DNA from: Madurella fahalii
Lineage: Eukaryota; Ascomycota; Sordariomycetes; Sordariales
Length of the DNA stretch: 64,000 nt
Reading direction: 5' to 3'
Assembly (NCBI GenBank): GCA_029876055.1
Contig: CM056874.1
Location: 5,394,001 to 5,458,000 of the forward strand
The translations under genes were made by a program, and so were the position numbers. Below, piece by piece: positions 44,241 through 54,758 of the stretch. The notes under the pieces are model-generated. The model ran no database searches. It saw only the letters and a program-made list of their open reading frames with translations, and was not told where the DNA came from. Positions within the stretch are counted from its first letter, which is position 1, and each line of letters starts with the position of its first letter.

Positions 44241-46949
44241 TTAGAATCCCCAGCCTCTTCCCTCGTTCTCTCGCCGGCGCTCGTTGAACGCCTGCTCGGC
44301 ACGCCGCGCAAGGCTGCCGAGGAGGCCGCCACCGCCGGATTCCTCTTCCTCGTCATCCCGGCGACGCCTGTGACTTTCCTCCTCACGACGGCCATAGCTC
44401 TCCTCACGGCGGCCATAGCTCTCCTCGCGGCGGCCATGGCTATCTTCCTCCCGACGGCCATAACCACTGCCATAGCTATCGTCGCCACGACGGTCATAAC
44501 CGCCGCCGTAGCTCTCCTCTTCACGGCGACCATAGCCACCGCCTCCATAGTGAGCCTCGCTGCGCTCCGTGTAACGGTAGGCCTCCCCACGGCGGCCGTC
44601 ATCTTCTTGCTCATAGCGGCGGTATTCACTGCGTCTACCACCGTCTCCGTACCGCGTCTCAGAATACTCGGCTTGGCCGTAGCGATCACCGGAGCGGCCG
44701 TACTCGGTAGTCGTCTCGCCGTAACCGCCATCACCGGTGCGGCCGCTGGACCGGTAACTCTCGGTCTCCTCCCGCTTGAAGCCGCCGAGAATACCGCCAG
44801 CAACCTTACCCAATAAGCCGCCGAGGTCATTTGGACGGTCAGCACCACCGTAACCAGACTGCCCAACCGCACCCGAGATGCTCTCCTTGACACCACTAAC
44901 AATGGCGTCAGCGGCGGCGCCGGCGATACGGTCCTCCAGCGTCAGGTCGTCATAGTTCTTGCGCATCTTGAGCTTCTTACCGCATCCGTGGCCGCTGTCG
45001 TGCTCGCCCTCCCTGTGGTTCTCACCGCGCTCGACGCCCTCGCGGCTCAGCTTGTACCTGTACTCGTCGCGCTGACCCTCGTCCATCTGCTCCCACCATT
45101 CCCGGACGCTGTTGAAGATCAGGTTGCGGCCCTCCTCGGCACCGTCCGGGCCCATGTTGCGCTGAGCCGGGTGGTGCAGCACGCCGTGAATGATCTTGCT
45201 GAGCAGGCTGTCGACGTCCATGCCCTCGTCATCCCAGGCCTCCATGAGCTGCGGGACAACCCAGGCCACGACCTTGGACGCGGTCTGGCCGGCAATCTCG
45301 TTGAGAATCTGAGGTGTTGTTAGCTCACCGTCCTTACGACACGAGACCGGTCCCAGCTTACGTTGGTGAAGTGGTCTTTGGACAACATCGAGTGGGTCGG
45401 GTCGGTGCAGTGATCGTCTTCAAAGACGATGTGCTGCTCGTTCTTGCTGCTCTCGATGATCTCGGTGGCGCCGGTCGCGAGTTCGTTCTTGATCTGGTCA
45501 ATGACGGGGATGACGAAAGGGGCAATTTGTGAGAAGACGAAGAGGGACAGCTGCTCCTCTAATTGCTCGACGATCTTGGGCAGAACCGGGATCTGGGAAA
45601 TGGCTTGCGAGATGCTTTGCAGGACTTCGTCGTGGAACTGGATGGCGGGCATAACCTGACTGAAGACCTGCTGGATGTACATGGTGAACTCTTCGGGTTC
45701 CCTGGGCGACACAGTCATGGTCTCCATCTGGGCAGCTTGCGAATTGTGCTCGATTTCCTCCATCTTCGCCTTCTTGTCATCGCCACCGAACAAGCCATCA
45801 GGGATCTTGTCCAGCAGGTCACGAAGGATGCTGGTGTCGCTGTTGCGGCTCTGGTCAAGGGTCCCTTCCAAGTCCTCAATCTCGCTCTGGATCATCTTAT
45901 CAGAAACTGTCCGTTGTTAGCTTGTGTGACCACCGGGACAGAAGCCTGGGGTAGAGTACCCTCTCCAGTGACCGAGTGCAGGAAATCAACACCGCCAAAA
46001 GTACCGGTGACAATCGGGTAGACCTCGCGGCGAGCGCCGGGGATCCTTAGTTTGGTGTACCGGCCGACATGAGGGAAGACGTCCCGTTCTCCGAGTTCGA
46101 TCAGAGCCAGCTCGACGTAGTTGCTGTGGGCGAAGTAGTCTGCGTCATGTGTCAGGGCTCAGAACGATGGGATATATCACTGGAGTTGTCCATACCCTCG
46201 AGGCAGTGCAGGCCAGTGCCAAGAAGACGTAGAGCTTCGTAGAGCTCCTCCTTGTTCCCGCTTTGCCCATAAGAGCGGCCTAGGTCGATGCACTTAGCGA
46301 ATAGACGGCGGACGTGTTTTGCCGAGGTCATGATGCGGAGATTCTCGTTGGCAATGTAGTTCTTCATTCCCGTCTCTTCATCAACGGCGAGCTCGACATG
46401 CTCATTGACAGGGCCGCGCAGACGACGGTCATATTGTCTTGCGTCCAGGTTGTCGGCGTAGTTCTTCGGGTTATCGATGTGGTCTTCTGGACGGTAGCAG
46501 CCGAGGCGTTCTGCGGTGACCTCAAATTCGCGGCTCCCATAACCGAATGTTAGGAAACCGAGGATGCACAGAAGGAGACGGATGGCCTCGGCTGAGACAC
46601 TCTTGACAGTACCGACGTCAATGGCTTGCGAATAGTCACGAAGCCAGTTGCCAAAGTAGACGCGGGAAACCATCAGCTTGTCGAACTTCTTGCCGCCGGC
46701 GGCGCGGGCCATGAAAATTTTGAGAAGGACATCTTCGATATCGCCGTGACGCCCTGAACGCAAGGAGGAGAGTCAGTGACTGTGGGGGGTGCTGAGGATT
46801 GGGCGGATGGTGGGAAACACCGTACAGTTCAGACCCTCGATCTTGGAAATGCCAGCAATGTTACCAGCGCCGAAGGCAAGCGTAGGTCGTACGAAGCAGA
46901 AGAGGACGATGAACCCGAGTAGGAACGGGTAGGGTTTGAAGGTCGCCAT
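44241..46949 (-). CDS. het-c: Heterokaryon incompatibility protein Het-C
   Basis: Five exons (46826-46949, 46196-46753, 45960-46139, 45362-45906, 44241-45308) give 824 residues. A signal peptide (about 1-25) leads into FGAGNIAGISKIEGLNWRH, the conserved start of Het-C, and the Het-C domain fills about 25-600 (DYSQAIDVG, LGCYRPEDHIDNPKNYADN, DYFAHSNYVELALIELG). Helical segments follow. The C-terminal 180 residues are Gly/Tyr/Arg/Glu-rich imperfect repeats (YGRREES, YGGGYDRRGDDSYGSGYG). In Neurospora, het-c alleles that differ by indels near residues 190-240 cause vegetative incompatibility together with pin-c. Here the next genes on either side are a GH45 cellulase and an HMG-box protein, with no HET-domain partner inside the window. 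Confidence 0.95.
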
Positions 46950-49684
46950 GTTTACGGCTGCAGTCAAATCAATGTGTGGTGAGTGGTGCGTTTCGCTGTA
47001 TGGAGGACAAGGAAGTGCACACTGGGCGGTAGTTGAGGACGAGCAAGAAAAGATGGCAAAAAGACGGTGCGGGGCAGTCAAAGGAAGGAAGAGGAGCCCA
47101 GCCCAGATCCTGGTATCTCTGATGATAGTATGGGTTTGCGGGTGGATTCGCGATGATCTGAGGACGCTGTTAGATGGCGAGACGTAGATTTCGGCACAGC
47201 CGACTCGAGAAGAAATATTCGATCCAACTGCCCTCCTGTTGGGTTGAGACCAGCGGCTCGGTACGCCTCTTTCGGGCTGCTTTTTAAATGTGCGGCCCAT
47301 CTTGATGATCGCGTATAACACGAGTTTCAGGCAATCAGAAACGTGCCAAGCCAACCCATTCAGCTTGCTCGGTCCGCGGGGCATAGGAGGAGGGGTTCTT
47401 TGGCGGAGCGGGGTTGGTCGAGAGCGCGCTCCGCTGCAGAAGTGGGGTGCGAGAGCTACCCTGCAACAGCTGAGGTGAGCTGCCGAGAGATACCAGGGTA
47501 TTTACAAGTCTAAGTGTAGATGCCAAGCCACGCGTTGTGGAGGGACTCGTCAGTCAGCATCAACAACGGAACCAACCACCAAAGTCTGGGACGTGCTGGT
47601 GTGGCCCCATCATGGCTTCGTCGTCAGTCAACATACAGGTAGCTCCCGCTCGTTCCCGCTCTCTGGCCTAAAGTGTCTAGTACCTACGAGATAACGCGAC
47701 TGGGCTCGTTAATTGAACATTCTCCGCGTATAGTGGTAGTTTCTCCATCTGCTGCTATTCGTGCTGAGGATGGTGATGTGGGGCTTGGATACCTGTGGTT
47801 CTTGCGCTTTGCCGTGTCCATCGTCGCTATCATGTTCGACCATACCCGTGGCTGGGGACTATCCGGATTTCACTCAGTGCCTGACATGACATATGCCCTA
47901 GATCCTAGAGCAATTGCTCTACACTGCTCTGTTCTTGACAGGCCGGAAACACCCTCGTCCAGCGACTGCCGGCAGCGGCAAGGGTCCCAGATCGATGGGC
48001 TGCGGGCAGCGGCAGTTGGGTAGTGCCGGAGCTTGGACGCACCCGTTAAATCGAGATAGGTACGTGAGCAAAGTACCTCCGGTGAGGGGTTCCGACGTAT
48101 ACCTACCTACCTTACACAAATGGCGGGAACGCGCTCGCTGGTGCTAACTCAATTGCGACCGGAACCGATGCTGCTCTGCGCAAGATTTGGACTTGTTGTC
48201 CACCAGGTGCCCCAGGATTATGTTCTGGCTCTACATGTATCCGAGGATTCTCAAACGTAAAGCAAAAACAGTTCGCAGTGAATGGGTGCTAATATGCCTG
48301 CATCAGTCGTTCAGAGTATCGTGCTCGAGGCACCTATTACACGACGATGGAGGCGGCCTTGTGGAAATGAGCTGGAAACAGCAGCTGGTTCCTGTCCTGT
48401 GCAAAATTCAGACCGTAGTAGGCAGTACGGCCCTAGCTTCAGGTACAGCAACCACTGTCGCAGGTGGCCGTGGATGAAGTGCGACGGGACAATTTGGGAC
48501 GGGAGCAACAAAGATCGAGCGCGCTGGAAACTGAGCCCTGGGACGTTCTGATTTTGGGGCAGTTGTGCCGACCGGGAATGCGCAAATCAGCGCCAAAAGA
48601 AAGGTGGCGGAGGAAAAGGAAACACCCCTGCCATTTTGGAGGACTGTCCACGCAAGCTCGCGTGTGACACTGCCGGGGACTGATTTCGCTGGCTGTCGAA
48701 CGCTGAGCGACAGGGCGCCAGGTACCCCGATGGTTGTCGAGATAGTTGCATCCAGTACCTTGAAAACTGCGGCTCGAATTCAAAGCGCCCGCTGAACGCC
48801 CACAACACTGCATTCGACGCGCAGACGGCGCATAATAGTGTGCAAAAGCCAACTTAACTTGAAATTGCACACATCAGTGACTCGGTACTGTGCGCTCCAA
48901 AGCAAATCCTGAAATCTCTTTAACCGGAATGGTAAGGGGAGACAGAGACGCTCTAAGATCAGTGACAGCGTCTGGGTGATGTTGTGCAGTGGAGGTTGGG
49001 ACCGGGTGGGGTAGCGAATTGCTGGCGCTGGCTCCGATTTTCGAGTTTCTATTGCACCAACTCGGCGCAAGCCTCTAAGGTACCTAACCTTATGTACCTG
49101 ATCCCAAGTACTGTGTAGTGCCCCAAGCATAAGTACCATGTCTGACTTGCGCGACCAGAAGATCTGGTAGGCATATCGTTGCTGAGGTGCTGCTGCGAGA
49201 GCGGAATACACAGGCGCGACCTGGCGGGCAAGAGCATTTTGAAGTTTGTCCCGTTGGCGGCTTTACCCTTCTGTCAGAGTCGCGGCGGGCGCCTATTTTT
49301 TTGACATTGCGTCAGGCGTTGCTTAGTTCCCGAGACGGGGAGTGTCAGTGACCGGGCGGTTCGTGTGATCTGATTTCCATCTGCGCCGGGGCTGCACCTC
49401 AGCGCAGGCAATTTTTTAGCCCGCCAATTTTTAGCAGGTCAATCAGCACTGGCGCCCCTCCCAGGCGCTCCACGTATATTTTCCGAGACCCCGCCATCCC
49501 CCCCAAAATTCGCCGCGAATTTTTCCTCCTGTTCTCTCCCTTCATTTTCCAGCAGATCCCCAGCGCTTGGCCTCCGAAAGCACAGCCTATCCACCATCGC
49601 GGTCGCAAAAACCTAGCACCACCATCCCACTAACCATTATTTCGGACAAAGACCAACGTCATTTTACCACTTACCGCATCAACC
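46950..49684. other. Long divergent intergenic region (2.7 kb)
   Basis: It separates het-c from the HMG-box gene. GGTAC-type elements cluster at 48,055-48,115 and 49,075-49,125. The last 200 bp before 49685 are pyrimidine-rich, as expected for a leader. No protein-coding gene, tRNA or 5S rRNA was recognised on either strand. Confidence 0.6.
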
Positions 49685-51244
49685 ATGCCGCGCCCACCCA
49701 AGAACAAGGCCGTGCCTGAGCCGCCAGTCCCCGTCGCTGCTGCAGCACCTCCCGTCGTCGCCGCAGTGCAGCCTGCAGCCCTCGCCCTCAAGCAGGTCCC
49801 CCCAGTCATCGACGTTGGCCAGTTCATCCGCGTCAGAGATTCGGTAAGGCACATAGCTTCACTTTGCAAGTCATCCCCAAGAATCCCTGCCCAAGAGCCA
49901 CCCAACACCCTGATCCCCAACTTCAGCACGTGTTTGTCAACTCTGCAAGCCAGAGCCAACCCACCCAATTCTCTCCAACCCACACCCACACCCGTAACCG
50001 CATCCCGCAGAGCGGGTTCGGATTACGACTCACAACACGAGACAAAACAACCCCCATCACGCGCCCTTCTCCCAACACCTTCCCGCGGCACTCAGCTTGG
50101 TACGCGTCAGTGCAAGGGCTCGTGGAATTGCAGTCTTCATTTTTCACAGCTACTGCTGGTAGTGCGATCATGCATTGTCAAGGTGGCTAGGTCATGCATT
50201 TGCTCAGTCAAAGCCTTAGTAGCGATGCAGGCCATCCCTCACTGCCCCCATCTCCCCCGTATTGTTTACAAGTTCCTGCTTTCGGTGACGCGCTTGAACA
50301 CGCTGCGGACCCCCAATGGAATCCAGCTCACCACCCCACCTGGAACCCTGCACCATCTTGGTCATGGACAAATCCGAGCAGATCTTGCTAATTCATCATA
50401 GGTCTACCAACGACTTCAGACTATCCAGGACTTGATTAGGAGCTTTTCCCAGGATTATCTTCGCCAGACCAATCTCCTCATTGGAGAGGGCACCAACCTT
50501 GAGAATGGAGCGGATCTGGACCACCTTGCCGGCACCCTTGCCAGCCTAAACCCCGCTGCACTCGCAGCCCCGCAGCCCCCGGTAGAGGAGAAGAAGGAGC
50601 GCAAGAAGCGCACCCATGACCCTAATGCGCCCAAGCGTCCTCTGACGCCTTACTTCCTTTATATGCAGACGGCACGTCCCATCATCGCCAGCGATCTTGG
50701 AGAGCAAGCTCCCAAGGGCGCTGTCCAGGATGAGGGCCAGCGCAGGTGGTCCGTCATGACGCCCAACGAGAAGCTTGGTTGGAACCAGGCGTACCAGTAT
50801 AACCTCCGTCTCTACAATGCCCGCGTTCACTCTTACAAGCACGGCAACCCGGATGCCAAAAATATGACGGACGAGGAAGCTAGGGCCTACGCTGATCAGT
50901 ACGGCATCTCGATGCCTCCTCTCACACAAACTGAGGAGACGCCGGGCAACGATCAGGAAGCCACCGCCGAGCAGCAGCTGCAACAGGCCGCGGCGGCGGC
51001 CGAGCCGTCACCCGAAGAGGCGTCTGAAGAGGAGCCCGCCCCGGCAGCCAAGACACCCAAGAAGAAGGAGACGCGCAAGCGGAAGAGCACGGCGGCGACC
51101 CCAGCTGCCACCGAGCCAGAGCCCGCAAAGGCGGCGGCAACCCCGGCCAGCCCCGAGGCTAAGAAGCGGAAGAGGACATCCAAGGCTGCAGAACAGGTAG
51201 AGGAGCCTAAGAAGTCTGGTCGTAAGAAGACCAAGAGCGGTTAG
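49685..51244 (+). CDS. HMG-box chromatin protein
   Basis: Two exons (49685-49843 and 50402-51244) give 333 residues. An Ala/Pro-rich N-terminus is followed by a helical region (VYQRLQTIQDLIRSFSQDYL), one HMG box at about 125-200 (DPNAPKRPLTPYFLYMQTAR to LRLYNARVHSYK), and a long acidic-then-basic tail with KKRKR, KRKR and KKSGRKKTK clusters typical of nuclear DNA-binding proteins. DPNAPKRPLTPYF marks the non-sequence-specific HMGB/Nhp6 class rather than mating-type or SRY-type boxes. The 558-bp intron is unusually long for this genome and stays open in frame up to its terminal TAG. Confidence 0.88.
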
Positions 51245-51856
51245 GCCTCTCGGTAGCCTAGCTCTTTCTGTCTAGTGTTGGTTCATTTTTCCACTCATGA
51301 TACCTCTGGCGCCTGCGTTCTCATCTCTTTTTGATGATATTCTCCCAACAAGAGACATTGGGGGATGACCCCTTGCAGACACCGGAGGCGTCTCGCTTTT
51401 GGCGAGCTAGATTCGGTAACTATGCAGCCTTGCTTCCCTGGGGTTCTGAGTGTTTGTTTACTGGATGGGGTCAATGGCGGGGATCGATACGGGATTTTAG
51501 GGGTCTTTTGAAGCGGCTTCTTGAGGGGGACTGGCGGATGGATACACGGGTATAGGAGTATCTCCCTGTTGTGCGAGGGCTCGGGGATTTGTTGTATTTA
51601 CTCTGGTTTGTTTCTCTTGCCCACAGTTGTACCGGCACATACGAACAGCAATACACATCAAATGGATTTCAGCTTGTGTTGCACCTGTTCCTGGTGAACG
51701 ACTCCGAATGCGATGCCGACGGTTTCCAGCATGGGTGCTCTCCCGCATTGCACTGGATCTTGATTGTCCTTGCCTTCATGCGCGGATGGAAACAATGCGA
51801 TGCACAAGATTCAGAGGAGCAAAGGTCGCAGGAACTTGATCACTTCATTATCGCCA

Positions 51857-51911
51857 AAAATAAAAGAAAAAAATAAATAAATAAAATAAAATAAAATAAA
51901 ATAAAATAAAT
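51857..51911. repeat. AAATA/AAAT microsatellite
   Basis: An A-rich run with several tandem AAATA units in non-coding sequence; length variation between strains is expected. Confidence 0.95.
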
Positions 51912-52196
51912 AGAACAAGGCAATGACATCAGCCGGAGAATCAAGAGGTGCTCAAAATGTCTGGTCCGCCAAGTGTGACAAGCTCCGCTATTACAGCATG
52001 AACCTTCCCCTCCAAACTTCTGACCATTCTCTCAAGGACGCAGTAAGCAGATTTAACCCCAGGCATGGAACGCTGCAGGTGGGATTCAGCTGTCTAGTGC
52101 CCTGCAAGCTACAGTGAGGTAGGCGCCGCTGTCCTTCTGGAGTCACTGGCAGCGCAATGGCCGCACCCCAAAATGCGGAGAGTTTATTACCCTGAG

Positions 52197-52246
52197 CAAG
52201 GTACTGTACTGTATCTGCCTAGGCATAGGTACAGTACAGTGCCTTG
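52197..52246. repeat. Imperfect inverted repeat, 20-bp arms
   Basis: The left arm 52197-52216 and right arm 52227-52246 pair over 18 of 20 positions. The 10-nt spacer itself contains the palindrome GCCTAGGC. The arms are built from GTACTGTACTGTA. It could form a hairpin in RNA or DNA; no function is known. Confidence 0.85.
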
Positions 52247-52475
52247 ATCCTAGTCCTACCGCTTTCCCCTGCCCTGCCTGGCACCCTTAATCGACACACT
52301 GGACAGTTACAATGACAGCAGTCTAAGGTAGGTACATTTGCCGAGTATTTTCAGTCTCCGCTGTCTAAGTGCCTACATAACGCCACAACAGACCTGGAAG
52401 AGGCCATCTAAACACGGACCTCTCCGCTCAAAACACCGCCTATAATACAGTAGTACTTGCAATTCCTGGCCGGCG

Positions 52476-52761
52476 TTATTCATAAGCATTCACCTTTGAC
52501 TGCATATACTCGCGCAGATCCTCGGGCGAAAAGGTTATCTGCTTTAGACGCTTGAGCTCTTCCGGGCTGGTGTCGGCCGCTGCTAGGGCGGTCGCGTTGA
52601 CAGACACGACCCCTTTCTCGACGTCCTTAGGACCGACAACCACAATCAGGCCATACCCCTTGGCCGTGGCCTCGCGCACCTTGAGCCCCAGGCTGCGGGC
52701 GCTATCGTCCATGTCGACGGCGAGGCGGGTCGGCGACGCTGGTTCATCGCTCGAGGGCGTC

Positions 52762-52796
<35 letters not shown>

Positions 52797-54002
52797 CAGC
52801 CCAAGCAACACGTCTCGCGTGTGCCGTGCCCAGCTCACAACGGGCTCGTTGTCGTTGAGCGTGAGGACGATGGCCTGTCTCGGGTTCAGCCAGAACGGCC
52901 ATTTGCCGTTGTAGTGCTCGATCAGCAGCGCCATGAGCCGCTCTACCGAACCAAGCACGGCGCGGTGGATCACCACCGGCTGGACTGGACCGTACTCAGC
53001 GAGTAACTGGGGGTCTGTCGTCGTCTCGCCGCGCTTTTCCAGCTCTGGGGCCGGCGCCGTATATTCCAGGCCGAATCGCTTCGGAAGCTGGAAGTCGAGC
53101 TGGATGGTGGCCGTCTGATGTTCCTTCCCGTCCGAGTCCTTTAGGATAACGTCGATCTTGGGGCCGTAAAAAGCACCGTCGCCCTCGTTGACGGTCCATT
53201 CCTGCCCGCTCGCTTCGAGGGCCCGCCTCAACGCGCTCTCAGCCTGGTCCCACTCCTCCGGCGCCCCCATATACTGCTCCGGCCGCGTCGAGAGCGTGAG
53301 TCGATAGGGCCCGAGGCCGAAGACGCGGTAGGCGAGACGGACGAAGTCCAGCGTCTTGTCGATCTCGTCCTTGATCTGCGATGGCCGGCAAAAGATGTGG
53401 CCGTCGTCCTGGTGGAATCTGCGCACGCGCGTCAGACCGCTCAACGCGCCCGAGACTTCGTTCCGGTGGAGCGGGCTAAAGTCGGCGTAGCGGATCGGGA
53501 GGTCGCGGTAGCTTCGGCTCTGCGACGCGAAGATGAGGCAGTGGCCCGGGCAGTTCATGGGCTTGAGGCCGTACTCTGCCTCCTCGCCGCCCTCGGTGAC
53601 TTCGGCGCGCGACGGCGAGGTGCTCGTCACCGTGTACATGTCTTCGGAGTAATTCTCGAGGTGTCCCGACTTGGCCCAAAGGGCCTTCTTGAAGATGGTC
53701 GGCGTGATGACTTCCTGGAAGCCATAGCGGACGTATTGCTTGCGGAGGAAGTCGGTCAGCTGGTTGAACATGCGCGCGCCATTGGGGAGGAAAATGGGCG
53801 ACCCGGGGCTGTAGATGGATGTTGTGAAGAGTTCCTGCTGCAGGCCAAGAGCTCGATGGTCCGGCGCGGGCGGTTTTGTCGGGGAGGACTGCGGACTCCC
53901 GCACGACGAACAGAAGCGGTGCTGGATTCGGCGCGTCGGGAGTCGCTGCACTGTCCTAACTTGTCTGGCAAAACTCGGCGCAGACCATCTTCGCAGCCAC
54001 AT
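52476..54002 (-). CDS. MST1: Threonyl-tRNA synthetase, mitochondrial
   Basis: Single exon, 508 residues. An Arg-rich, acid-poor N-terminus (MWLRRWSAPSFARQVRTVQR) acts as a mitochondrial presequence. The class II catalytic core follows directly: motif 1 region FLRKQYVRYGFQEVITPTI, motif 2 LPIRYADFSPLHRNEVSGAL and FHQDDGHIF, motif 3 VIHRAVLGSVERLMALLIE, and zinc-ligand elements LKPMNCPGHCLIF. The TGS and N2 editing domains of cytosolic ThrRS are absent, as in yeast Mst1. The C-terminal anticodon-binding domain carries a 12-serine run encoded by a TCA microsatellite. A TGACTCA site lies about 500 bp upstream in the divergent promoter. Confidence 0.96.
52762..52797 (-). repeat. GAT/TCA microsatellite coding 12 serines
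   Basis: Twelve perfect trinucleotide units inside the threonyl-tRNA synthetase reading frame, coding Ser12 at the start of the anticodon-binding domain. Confidence 0.95.
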
Positions 54003-54758
54003 TCTGAGCCGACTGCCGCACCGATGCTTGCGGATCTGCTGTCCCTCTCAAGTGGGTGTGGTGGTTCAGATGGCACACGGGTACAGCACGTGCGAACCCT
54101 GGAAACTTTTCCGGGATCCAAGACAAGCTCGACTGAGCCCCATTGTCCCCGAGCTTCACTAGTGTGGGCGCCAGGGGGTCCCATGTCTCTGCAAGGGGCC
54201 CTGGTGCATCAAAGCAGGAATCAAGCGAAGAAATTCGAAGAGAGCCCGGTCCAGCTGATCAGGCGTCGCCTTCGCACGGTGCCGTCTACTGATGATTGGG
54301 GCGCCATCTACAGTGAGGTCAGATCGAGCCAGCCCACCAACCCCCATCCACCTGCATACACCACCACCCGCTGTTGTTGACGGTCTTTCTTTATCAGCCT
54401 GGGAAAGCTGCCAACTACAACCAAAAAAAATGCTATTTGCTTGGGATTCTCCAACGCCGATTACCGGACAATATATTTGTATCGACGCTCTGCTGCCTGC
54501 AGTGACTCATTTAGACCTCACGAAACGAACTGACCGCAATCTCTGACCCCCACTTTTCAACGACTTAGACCCTGTCAAGAGGCGCTGCTGCCTTCAACTG
54601 CCCGCATTTGCCACTGTGACGCGAGACGCGTGACCGCGCGACATCCCCCGTTTGTCGGCGTCGCCCAAACCCGTATATATCGCATCCGGCCCGGCGTAGA
54701 GACGGCGCCGGGAGATTTTGTTTACGCGACCGCTCTGCAAGTCCGGAGCGGCGCAACC
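54003..54758. other. Divergent promoter, mitochondrial ThrRS / unknown membrane protein
   Basis: 756-bp shared upstream region with one perfect TGACTCA site at 54503-54509. No gene is supported. Confidence 0.65.
54503..54509. promoter_or_regulatory. TGACTCA site (CPC-1/Gcn4-type)
   Basis: A perfect heptamer about 500 bp from the ThrRS start and about 250 bp from the other start. Aminoacyl-tRNA synthetase genes are known to respond to general amino acid control in fungi; which of the two genes it serves is open. Confidence 0.4.

Larger units (their letters stand above)
51245..52475. other. Intergenic, convergent 3' ends
   Basis: 3' flanks of the HMG-box gene and the threonyl-tRNA synthetase gene. 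It contains an A-rich AAATA microsatellite at 51857-51911 and an imperfect inverted repeat at 52197-52246. No gene is supported. Confidence 0.65.

Noticed and set aside
53397..54380. 327-codon + frame opposite mitochondrial ThrRS
   Set aside because: Overlaps the entire catalytic core of ThrRS antisense; no domain resemblance.
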